Below, in pieces: positions 24,737-31,764 of a DNA stretch of 64,000 nucleotides; the stretch's first letter is position 1, and the number at the start of each line of letters is the position of its first letter. The stretch comes from Vreelandella olivaria (GTDB taxonomy: Bacteria > Pseudomonadota > Gammaproteobacteria > Pseudomonadales > Halomonadaceae). The stretch spans positions 124,001-188,000 of the forward strand of contig NZ_JALPZO010000066.1 of assembly GCF_023507745.1 (NCBI RefSeq), written 5' to 3'. The notes under the pieces were generated by a model, which saw nothing but the letters and a program-made list of their open reading frames with translations, ran no database searches and had not been told where the DNA came from. The position numbers and the translations under genes were made by a program.

Positions 24737-26104
24737 CTATTTAGACGTTGTAACCGGGCGTGGCCAATCGGCTTTCTCCAACTGGCGACTGCGGGTCACT
24801 GCCAGGGCGTATTCGCTCACATCCTTGGCAATGGTAGAGCCTGCACCAATGGTGGCACCTTTGCCTACCGTTACCGGCGCCACTAATGCGCTGTTCGATC
24901 CAACAAAAGCATCATCGCCAATCACCGTACGATGCTTGTTGGCGCCATCATAGTTACAGGTGATAGTACCTGCACCCACATTCACATTCCGCCCTAAATG
25001 GGCGTCACCAACATAGCTTAAGTGATTAATTTTACTACCTTCACCCACGTCGGCGTTCTTGGTTTCGACAAAGTTTCCGACTTTCGCCTTCACTGCCAGA
25101 CGCGTACCGGGCCTCAGACGTGCAAACGGCCCGATTTGATTCAGGCCCGCCGCTACGGTTGAGTCAATCATACTATGGCTCTCAATCACGCTCTCGGCAC
25201 CAATCGTACTGTTCTTAATCACGCAATAAGGGCCAATCCGTACCCCTTCCCCCAGTTCAACCTCACCTTCAAACACACACCCCACATCAATAAACACATC
25301 ATGACCACAGCTAAGCTTACCGCGCACATCAAGCCGCGCAGGGTCCGCCAGGGCAACCCCTTGCTCCATGAGCGAATTGGCAAGCTGTTGCTGGTAAACA
25401 CGCTCCAAGCGCGCCATTTGAGCACGGTTATTCACCCCTTCCACCTCAACTGCCGTGGCTGGCTGGGTGGTACAAACGCTAACGCCCTCTCCTGCCGCCA
25501 TGGCAATCACATCGGTCAGGTAGTACTCGCCCTGGGCGTTTTCTGCGGAAAGCCTGGGCAGCCAACGTTTTAGTTGGCTACTGGTCATTGCCATAATGCC
25601 GGTATTGCATTCGTTAATAGCAAGCTGAGCACTATCTGCATCTTTTTGCTCAACGATTGCCACCGCCTCTCCATCGGTATTACGTACGATACGTCCGTAA
25701 CCGGTGGGGTCACTTAACGTAACGGTTAAAAGCCCCATATGCTGCTCATCAACCTGGGCCAATAAGGCAGCGAGAGATTCACGGCGGATAAGTGGCACAT
25801 CGCCATACAGGACCAATACTTTACCGTTACCCAGCTGATTTTGGGCCTGGGCAACTGCATGTCCTGTACCTCTCTGTTCCTTCTGTACAACAAAAGAGAC
25901 AGTGCTCGCCGCCAGTGCTGCCCGAAGTCTATCAGCACCATGGCCGATAACCACGTGCGTTCTTGAGGGGGAAAGACCAGCGGCCGTATCCAACACATGC
26001 TGAACCAACGGCTTACCGGCCAGGGTATGTAACACCTTGGGAATTTGCGAGTTCATACGAGTGCCTTTACCCGCAGCCAAAATGACAATATCGAGTTCTT
26101 GCAT
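24737..26104 (-). CDS. glmU: Bifunctional UDP-N-acetylglucosamine pyrophosphorylase / glucosamine-1-phosphate acetyltransferase
   Basis: A 455-residue two-domain enzyme that acetylates glucosamine-1-phosphate and joins it to UTP. The N-terminal uridyltransferase has 'ILAAGKGTRMNSQIPKVLH', 'QKEQRGTGHAVAQA' and 'VLYGDVPLI'. From about residue 250 a left-handed beta helix of hexapeptide repeats follows, with 'GNFVETKNADVG', 'KINHLSYVGDAHLG' and 'GTITCNYDGANKH'. The ATG at 26104 has AGGTGA before it; an in-frame GTG three codons upstream is less likely. It starts two bases from the apbE stop and precedes glmS. Confidence 0.97.
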   Translation of the reverse strand: MQELDIVILAAGKGTRMNSQIPKVLHTLAGKPLVQHVLDTAAGLSPSRTHVVIGHGADRLRAALAASTVSFVVQKEQRGTGHAVAQAQNQLGNGKVLVLYGDVPLIRRESLAALLAQVDEQHMGLLTVTLSDPTGYGRIVRNTDGEAVAIVEQKDADSAQLAINECNTGIMAMTSSQLKRWLPRLSAENAQGEYYLTDVIAMAAGEGVSVCTTQPATAVEVEGVNNRAQMARLERVYQQQLANSLMEQGVALADPARLDVRGKLSCGHDVFIDVGCVFEGEVELGEGVRIGPYCVIKNSTIGAESVIESHSMIDSTVAAGLNQIGPFARLRPGTRLAVKAKVGNFVETKNADVGEGSKINHLSYVGDAHLGRNVNVGAGTITCNYDGANKHRTVIGDDAFVGSNSALVAPVTVGKGATIGAGSTIAKDVSEYALAVTRSRQLEKADWPRPVTTSK

Positions 26105-26105
26105 A

Positions 26106-27224
26106 TTATTCACCTGTGGGTGTTTGGCGGTTGGCTATCGAGGATTCCCAAACTTCAATCCCCAGCTCGTTCATCAACGTCTCACCAAAATAGTGGACGA
26201 ATGCCGGGCTTGCGAAACTGCGCCAATGGCCTTCATCATCATTGATCAACATCAGTACATTTAGATTGTTTTCCATGGCCATCCGCATACCGGTTTCGCT
26301 GCCAACAACGGTCAGGGCAGTCGCCCAGGCATCTGCCCAGGCATTCGAGGGGTGAAACACTGATACCGAGGCAAGGTTATGGGTGACAGGGCGGCCATTG
26401 CGCGGATCGATCGTATGTGAGTAGCGCTCTCCATCCACCTCAAAATAGTTGCGGTAATCCCCTGAGGTGGCTACCGAAATACTTTCCAGTGGAAGCACAT
26501 GCTGTGCCTCTGGCTGACCGTTTTGGGGAATCTCAATACCTATCCGCCAGGGTGTTTCACCCTCCTGGTCACGGTGACCGCGGGAGATCAAATCACCACC
26601 TAGGTTAACCAGGTAGTTTTCTATGCCCTGTTGATCAAGGTAAGCAGCCACACGATCCGTTGCATGCCCTTTCGCAACGCCTGACAAATCGGCAAATACC
26701 TCTCGGGTGCGCCGTGCCTGCATATTTTGGGTATCCACATCAATGGCGTCATACCCAATAATGGCTAAACGTTCGCTCAACTCGGCTTCAGAAGGCACTT
26801 CTTCGGTGCGCGCCTCAGGGCCAAAACTCCATAAATTGACCACATCACCCACGGTAATATCGAAGGCACCGTCACTTGCCTCTGCCACCGAACGGCTGAT
26901 GGCAAGCACTTCGACCAATTCATTGGAGAGCGGCTGCCACTCGTTAAGGGGAGCCTGGTTAAACACAATAAGCTCTGCATCATCACGATAGGTGGACATC
27001 GCCTGATCAACACTTTCAAGCTCGGCCAGAAACCCCTCTTCCAGCGCATTGGCCTCTCCTTGGGTTAACGGATCTACCACGGTAACCTGGTAAAAAGAAC
27101 CAAAAATGTCGCCTTCAAACCGGACAGGTGACTCAAGTGGCCGGTCATTTTCCGAACACCCCGTCAACACAACGGCGAATAACAACAGTCCAATAAAGAT
27201 TACCGAACGCTGATTGCATCTCAT
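26106..27224 (-). CDS. apbE: FAD:protein FMN transferase lipoprotein (ApbE family)
   Basis: A 372-residue exported lipoprotein. A short basic N-terminus and hydrophobic stretch end in the lipobox LTGC (Cys about residue 23). ApbE motifs are 'DQAMSTYRDDAELIVFN', 'DITVGDVVNLWSFGP', 'ADLSGVAKGHATDRVAAYL', 'NYLVNLGGDLISRG', 'SHTIDPRNGRPVTHN' and 'ADAWATAL'. ApbE attaches FMN to a threonine of periplasm-facing subunits such as NqrB, NqrC and RnfG. No target is in this window. AAGGGAAA precedes the ATG. It lies between uppP and glmU on the same strand with tight spacing. Confidence 0.94.
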   Translation of the reverse strand: MRCNQRSVIFIGLLLFAVVLTGCSENDRPLESPVRFEGDIFGSFYQVTVVDPLTQGEANALEEGFLAELESVDQAMSTYRDDAELIVFNQAPLNEWQPLSNELVEVLAISRSVAEASDGAFDITVGDVVNLWSFGPEARTEEVPSEAELSERLAIIGYDAIDVDTQNMQARRTREVFADLSGVAKGHATDRVAAYLDQQGIENYLVNLGGDLISRGHRDQEGETPWRIGIEIPQNGQPEAQHVLPLESISVATSGDYRNYFEVDGERYSHTIDPRNGRPVTHNLASVSVFHPSNAWADAWATALTVVGSETGMRMAMENNLNVLMLINDDEGHWRSFASPAFVHYFGETLMNELGIEVWESSIANRQTPTGE

Positions 27225-27254
27225 TTTATTTCCCTTGAATAAAACGCACGGGCG

Positions 27255-28055
27255 TTAAAAATGGAAAAACCACAGCAGCCAGGCACCAAACAGTACGCGG
27301 TAGACGACAAATGGCTGCATTCCAAGTTTTTTAATGAATACTAAGAAGTAGTGTATACAGAGGTAAGCGCTTAGGCCTGACAGTAGCGTACCCGCCAGCA
27401 TGGCTGTCAGGTCAAAAGCGTGGGGTTGTTTAATTAAACCGACGGCTTCAAGGCCACCTGCCAGCACAATCACCGGGATAGAGAGCAAAAAAGAAAACCG
27501 CGCGGCGCTTTCCCGGCTCATCCCCACCAGCAATGCAGCCGTAATGGTAATACCTGAACGAGACGTTCCCGGAATAAGCGCCAACACTTGTGCGCCACCA
27601 ATGATCAACACGTCCTTAAGGCTCATCTGGTACTCACTGCGCGTGCCTTTATTCTTCCAGTCGGCGTAACCAAGCAACAAACCAAAACCAATCAGAGTGG
27701 CTGCAATGATGAGCGTAGAACGCATATAACCCGCAATAACATCGTGCAGCAGAAAACCAACTATGCAGACAGGGAACGTGGCAATAACGACCCACATTGC
27801 CAGTCTGGCGTCTTCATTCACCCCCTTGCCACGAAGTGCTGCCAGGCTACTCGTCACCATGTGCCATATTTCGTGACGAAAATAGATGACAACCGCACTT
27901 AAACTGCCTAAATGAAGCGCTACATCAAAGGCAAGGCCTTGATCTTCCCAGGTGGTTAAAACTGGCACCAGAATCAGATGTGCTGAACTCGAAATGGGTA
28001 AAAATTCCGTTAGCCCTTGTATTAATGCCAACACCACTACCTGGAGCCAATCCAT
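27255..28055 (-). CDS. uppP: Undecaprenyl-diphosphate phosphatase
   Basis: A 266-residue inner-membrane phosphatase that recycles the undecaprenyl carrier of peptidoglycan synthesis (also called BacA). Signature segments are 'LTEFLPISSSAHLILVP' near the N-terminus and 'LALIPGTSRSGITITAALL' (about residues 155-175), which carry the catalytic Glu, Ser and Arg. Eight hydrophobic segments are visible. AGGA precedes the ATG. It fits the cell wall theme of glmU and glmS downstream and is divergent from the CDF gene. Confidence 0.95.
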   Translation of the reverse strand: MDWLQVVVLALIQGLTEFLPISSSAHLILVPVLTTWEDQGLAFDVALHLGSLSAVVIYFRHEIWHMVTSSLAALRGKGVNEDARLAMWVVIATFPVCIVGFLLHDVIAGYMRSTLIIAATLIGFGLLLGYADWKNKGTRSEYQMSLKDVLIIGGAQVLALIPGTSRSGITITAALLVGMSRESAARFSFLLSIPVIVLAGGLEAVGLIKQPHAFDLTAMLAGTLLSGLSAYLCIHYFLVFIKKLGMQPFVVYRVLFGAWLLWFFHF

Positions 28056-28227
28056 AGGTCATCCTGTTTTACGTCGTTTAATATAGTGTTACCCGCTTGC
28101 AGTGGCGCTAAGGATACACATCCATTAATTCATTGTCCGCACGATAGGTCAGTGCAAATTATCAAGAAGGCATAGAGCTACGCTACAATAAGCGTCTAAT
28201 GAAATGTGTGTCCCTATAAGGTACCTC

Positions 28228-29418
28228 ATGACTCAGACCGTAGAATCGCCAGTGGTTCCCAAACGCGAGCTGGATAGCCAGGAAGCCAAACGGGTTACCT
28301 ATATCGGCGCCTGGCTGGATGGCCTACTCAGCATTGTCAAAGTGACGGTAGGATTTCTGGTTGGCTCAGCCGCACTGATTGCCGATGGCATTCACTCGCT
28401 CTCTGATCTGGCCACTGACGGCTTCGTTCTGGCGGCCATCCACTATGGACGTCAGGAACCAGACGATGACCATCACTATGGTCATGGGCGCATCGAAACA
28501 TTGACAACACTGCTACTTGGCAGTGTGCTGATCTTTGTTGCCGGCGGTATTGCCTGGTCAAGCCTGGCACGTCTGTTCGGCGGTACAGCGGTCAATGCCC
28601 CCGGTACCGTTGTCATTGTAATCACTGTGATCGCCTTAATTAGTAAAGAGTGGATCTTCCGCTATACCATGCGTGTGGCAAAACGCGTGCAATCAAAATT
28701 ACTTGAAGCCAACGCCTGGCACTCCCGTAGTGATGCCCTCTCAACCGCTGTTGTACTGGTCGCGTTAATCGGTGCGCAGTTTGGTTTCGGCTGGCTGGAT
28801 GCCATTGCCGCCATTATCGTTGGCCTGCTGGTGGGGAAGGTGGGCTGGGACTTATTGTGGGAATCAGCCCGTGAGTTGGTGGATACTGCACTACCTGAAG
28901 ATGTTCAGCAGCAAATGTACGAGGTAGCCTGTAGCGTGCCCGGAGTGGATAGCGTACACGACTTACGCACTCGACAATCCGCTGGATGGGTAATGGTCGA
29001 CCTGCATGTGGTCGTCGGCCCCAAAATCACAGTATCAGAGGCTCATGAAATCGGTAACGAAGTGAGCCGACGCCTGCGCCATGAGTTCCCACTACTCACT
29101 GATGTTATTTTTCATGTTGACCCGGAGGACGATGCCGGAGAAGGCGACCCAAGCCGTCTACCCGGTCTACCGTTACGCCCGGAAGTGGAAGCCGCCCTTG
29201 ATGAGCGATGGAGTAAGCACCCGGTGTGGCGCACACTGAACGAACTACAGCTGCATTACCTGGATGATAAAGTATCGGTATCGCTGATTATTGATGATGC
29301 GGTTAACCAACCCCCTCAATGCCTCGCCAGCCAGCTAAAAGGACTGGCTTACGATATCGAGTGGCTAGGCCATGTGGAGATACTGTTCATTACTCGCGCA
29401 GCTAGTAATGCACCTTGA
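28228..29418 (+). CDS. Cation diffusion facilitator (CDF) metal transporter
   Basis: A 396-residue CDF antiporter with six membrane segments (about residues 22-215) and a long cytoplasmic C-terminal domain of about 180 residues with two ferredoxin-like parts. The metal-site motifs are H56-SLS-D60 in helix 2 and H165-SRS-D169 in helix 5. The HxxxD/HxxxD pair is the pattern usually associated with Zn2+ CDFs, while Fe/Mn types have DxxxD in helix 2. A His-rich loop, 'DDDHHYGHGR', lies between helices 2 and 3. The ATG at 28228 follows AAGG. Its last 11 bases overlap the mrpE-like gene, so it heads the Mrp-like operon. Metal specificity is inferred. Confidence 0.9.
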   Translation: MTQTVESPVVPKRELDSQEAKRVTYIGAWLDGLLSIVKVTVGFLVGSAALIADGIHSLSDLATDGFVLAAIHYGRQEPDDDHHYGHGRIETLTTLLLGSVLIFVAGGIAWSSLARLFGGTAVNAPGTVVIVITVIALISKEWIFRYTMRVAKRVQSKLLEANAWHSRSDALSTAVVLVALIGAQFGFGWLDAIAAIIVGLLVGKVGWDLLWESARELVDTALPEDVQQQMYEVACSVPGVDSVHDLRTRQSAGWVMVDLHVVVGPKITVSEAHEIGNEVSRRLRHEFPLLTDVIFHVDPEDDAGEGDPSRLPGLPLRPEVEAALDERWSKHPVWRTLNELQLHYLDDKVSVSLIIDDAVNQPPQCLASQLKGLAYDIEWLGHVEILFITRAASNAP

Positions 29419-29953
29419 TACTTTCAGAGTAAGTAGATGGCTTAAACGGTGGCGACCGCCTCCCTGGCCTGCCTTGTTACTGCGTGTCGCTGTTTACAGC
29501 GGTCTATGGTGGGTAATCACTGAAGGTAGCGGAAGCGGCTGGTTAGGACTCGTACTGGCACTACTAATCGCACTGTGCGCACCACTCAATGTGGCAACAT
29601 GGCCACAGCAATTGCGCTGGCGAAGGCTACCCCTCTTCATTGGTTTTATGCTTAAAAACAGTCTTTTTGGCGCACTGATAGTAGCACAGTTGGCACTGTC
29701 TCGACGCTGCTCTGCTAATACGCATACGCGTACTTATCGCTTTCGCTTATTAAAGGGTCACCCACAGCAGTTACTTATGGCTAACCTGGTTAATCTGACC
29801 CCTGGCACACTGACGTTAAGGCTTGGCTGCGATACGCTCTCTATCCATATCCTTCACTACCAACCGCAAATAGAAGCGCAGCTTATGATGCTTGAAAGCC
29901 ACATCGCTGCGCTCTATGGTTTGGATCATGAGCCTTGGGAATATGAATATTGA
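29408..29953 (+). CDS. mrpE: Mrp-type Na+/H+ antiporter subunit E
   Basis: A 181-residue membrane protein of the MnhE/MrpE family: two or three N-terminal hydrophobic segments ('ALLLRVAVYSGLWWVITEG', 'WLGLVLALLIALCAPL'), then a soluble part with 'LFIGFMLKNSLFGALIVA', 'LANLVNLTPGTLTL'-type sequence (here MANLVNLTPGTLTLRLG) and a C-terminal histidine region. MrpE helps assemble the multi-subunit antiporter. The ATG at 29408 overlaps the end of the CDF gene; the frame opens slightly earlier without support. It overlaps mrpF at its end. Confidence 0.88.
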   Translation: MHLDTFRVSRWLKRWRPPPWPALLLRVAVYSGLWWVITEGSGSGWLGLVLALLIALCAPLNVATWPQQLRWRRLPLFIGFMLKNSLFGALIVAQLALSRRCSANTHTRTYRFRLLKGHPQQLLMANLVNLTPGTLTLRLGCDTLSIHILHYQPQIEAQLMMLESHIAALYGLDHEPWEYEY

Positions 29954-30242
29954 AGAGGGATTACGGATCGTTTATATAATGGCCAGCATTGTACTACTGG
30001 CCAATGCAGTGGTATCGCTTTGGCGTATTTATCGTGGCCCCACCAGTGCTGACCGCATGCTGGCGGTAGAGTTTTTCACCACCTCAGCGCTGGCCATTAT
30101 ACTGCTGTTTAGCACTTACTTTACCCTACCCGCACTGGTGGATATTGCCCTGCTATTTGCCTTGTTGGCTGCACTAGGAACCGCTAATTTCGTTGTCAGG
30201 CACCATCCACCCAAAAGAGAGGAGCCAGATAACAATGCGTGA
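29943..30242 (+). CDS. mrpF: Mrp-type Na+/H+ antiporter subunit F
   Basis: A 99-residue protein with three membrane helices, typical of MrpF (~90). It contains 'RIYRGPTSADRMLAVEFFT', the family hallmark RGPT..DR, followed by 'LPALVDIALLFALLAALGT'. The ATG at 29943 overlaps the mrpE stop by 11 bases and has TTGGGA before it; an ATG at 29928 is an alternative. MrpF lies in the membrane core of the complex between the E and G subunits. Confidence 0.9.
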   Translation: MNIEEGLRIVYIMASIVLLANAVVSLWRIYRGPTSADRMLAVEFFTTSALAIILLFSTYFTLPALVDIALLFALLAALGTANFVVRHHPPKREEPDNNA

Positions 30243-30555
30243 GCTGCTGGGTGCAGGGTTTATTCTCCTGGGTATTCCCTTCTTTATTGCCAGCACAGTT
30301 GGGCTACTACGCTTTCCTGATGTTTATACCCGCCTGCATGCACTGACCAAAGTGGACAATGTCGGTTTAGGGCTGATCTGTTTAGGGCTTGCTGTGCAAG
30401 CCAGCAGTATTGCTGTCGCCCTTAAGATAGTGCTGATTTGGGGGCTGATTCTGCTAGCCTCAAGTACCGGTGCTACATTGATCGCTTCCTCAGCCCTGCG
30501 TCACGGACCGCCCCCCCTGCGCAGTGATAGCGACGACTCCCATGCTGGTCGTTGA
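30235..30555 (+). CDS. mrpG: Mrp-type Na+/H+ antiporter subunit G
   Basis: A 106-residue three-helix protein matching MrpG, with 'GTVGLLRFPDVYTRLHA'-like sequence (here STVGLLRFPDVYTRLHALTK) and 'DNVGLGLICLGL'. GGAG precedes the ATG at 30235, which overlaps the mrpF stop by eight bases. The LRFPDVYTR segment is the most conserved feature of the family. Confidence 0.93.
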   Translation: MRELLGAGFILLGIPFFIASTVGLLRFPDVYTRLHALTKVDNVGLGLICLGLAVQASSIAVALKIVLIWGLILLASSTGATLIASSALRHGPPPLRSDSDDSHAGR

Positions 30556-31462
30556 CCTACTGCTCGCCTTGGCAGCTTTGGCCACTGCAGGGCAGTGCCT
30601 GCTGCTACCGGGTTTATTTCGTGCCGTCGCCAATTTAATGGCCTTTGGATTGGTGATGGCGCTTATTTGGGTGCGGTTGGAAGCTCCTGATGTAGCACTT
30701 GCTGAAGCCGCTATTGGCGCAGGCATTACGGGTGCCCTACTGCTTACTGCCCTGGGGCAACTGCCTGCGTCTCAGCGGGATATTCAACCAGCCCGTGATG
30801 GCTTGCCACGCAGGATAATCCCCATCACCATATTGGTGCTGTTAATAACCGGGATGTTGTGGGCAGCCATACTGGGACTCCCCAAACCTGGTTTGGTGGA
30901 AGAGGTCGCAACACTGCTCCCAGAGAGCGGCGCTGAGCACGCGGTGACCGCACTTCTACTTAACCTGCGGGGTATCGATACCTTGCTGGAAATTACCGTT
31001 ATGCTTTGCGCAGTTGCCACCATCTGGTCACTGCAACAGGCAATCCCACCCCCAACTTTGAGCCACTACTATCCTGGATTACCAACCCTGGCGCGTTGGT
31101 TACACCCGTTGTTTTTATTAATGTTTAGCTATTTTCTCTGGCAAGGTACCCATGCGCCAGGTGGTGCTTTTCCGGCTGGCGCCTTACTAGGTGCCGGGGG
31201 GGTGTTACTGCTGTTAACCGGTAGCATTGCGTGGATGTACCAACGGGCTTATAACCTGCTTCTGCGTTGGTTATTGGCGGCAGGGCTGCTGCTCTTTCTA
31301 ATCACCGCGTTAGCTGGTTTGCTGATGACCGGTACGCTCTACGGTTTGCCGCCGCGATTAGCTGGCTACTTTATTATTGCCATTGAAGTAGCTACAGCAC
31401 TCTCAATCACGCTTATGCTGATGACATTTTATTTATTTGGGCGACCGGGAGCACAGCAATGA
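30542..31462 (+). CDS. Fused MbhD (DUF4040)-MrpB subunit of an Mrp-like antiporter
   Basis: A 306-residue membrane protein with two modules. Residues ~1-75 ('FRAVANLMAFGLVMALIW', 'EAPDVALAEAAIGAGITGAL') match the MbhD/DUF4040 domain, which in standard operons is the C-terminal part of MrpA. The last ~150 residues are MrpB-like, with 'LFLLMFSYFLWQGTHAPGG' and 'AFPAGALLGAG'. The middle (~75-160) is a hydrophobic linker that could correspond to MbhE. The ATG at 30542 lies inside the mrpG end and has no clear ribosome-binding site, suggesting coupled translation; a GTG at 30524 is an alternative. It overlaps mrpC by four bases. The fusion is visible directly; its effect on the complex is inferred. 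Confidence 0.82.
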   Translation: MLVVDLLLALAALATAGQCLLLPGLFRAVANLMAFGLVMALIWVRLEAPDVALAEAAIGAGITGALLLTALGQLPASQRDIQPARDGLPRRIIPITILVLLITGMLWAAILGLPKPGLVEEVATLLPESGAEHAVTALLLNLRGIDTLLEITVMLCAVATIWSLQQAIPPPTLSHYYPGLPTLARWLHPLFLLMFSYFLWQGTHAPGGAFPAGALLGAGGVLLLLTGSIAWMYQRAYNLLLRWLLAAGLLLFLITALAGLLMTGTLYGLPPRLAGYFIIAIEVATALSITLMLMTFYLFGRPGAQQ

Positions 31463-31764
31463 GGCTTATTTTTGCCGACACAGCGCTAACCAGCGAGACA
31501 CTTTTCGCGCTGCTTGCTGCTCTTCTGATGGCACTGTCACTAGTCAGCGTATTTACCACTCGCCATCTGATTCGTCGCCTGCTGGCACTCAATATACTCT
31601 CTAGCGCGGTGTTTTTGCTGATGGTGTTAACAGCTCGCACTACCGATGGTATTGATCCGGTTCCCCACGCTCTGGTGCTGACCGGTATCGTTGTCTCTGT
31701 TAGCACCACTGCCGTCGTGCTGGCGCTCTATTTACGTCGCTACCGTATGAAACCACCATGCTGA
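31459..31764 (+). CDS. mrpC: Mrp-type Na+/H+ antiporter subunit C (NuoK-like)
   Basis: A 101-residue protein with three membrane helices, the NuoK/MrpC fold: 'LIRRLLALNILSSAVFLLMV' and the family's 'DPVPHALVLTGIVVSVSTTA'. The DPxPxALVLTxIVI pattern is diagnostic of MrpC against complex I NuoK. Its ATGA start overlaps the preceding stop and its end overlaps the next start by seven bases. Confidence 0.92.
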   Translation: MRLIFADTALTSETLFALLAALLMALSLVSVFTTRHLIRRLLALNILSSAVFLLMVLTARTTDGIDPVPHALVLTGIVVSVSTTAVVLALYLRRYRMKPPC

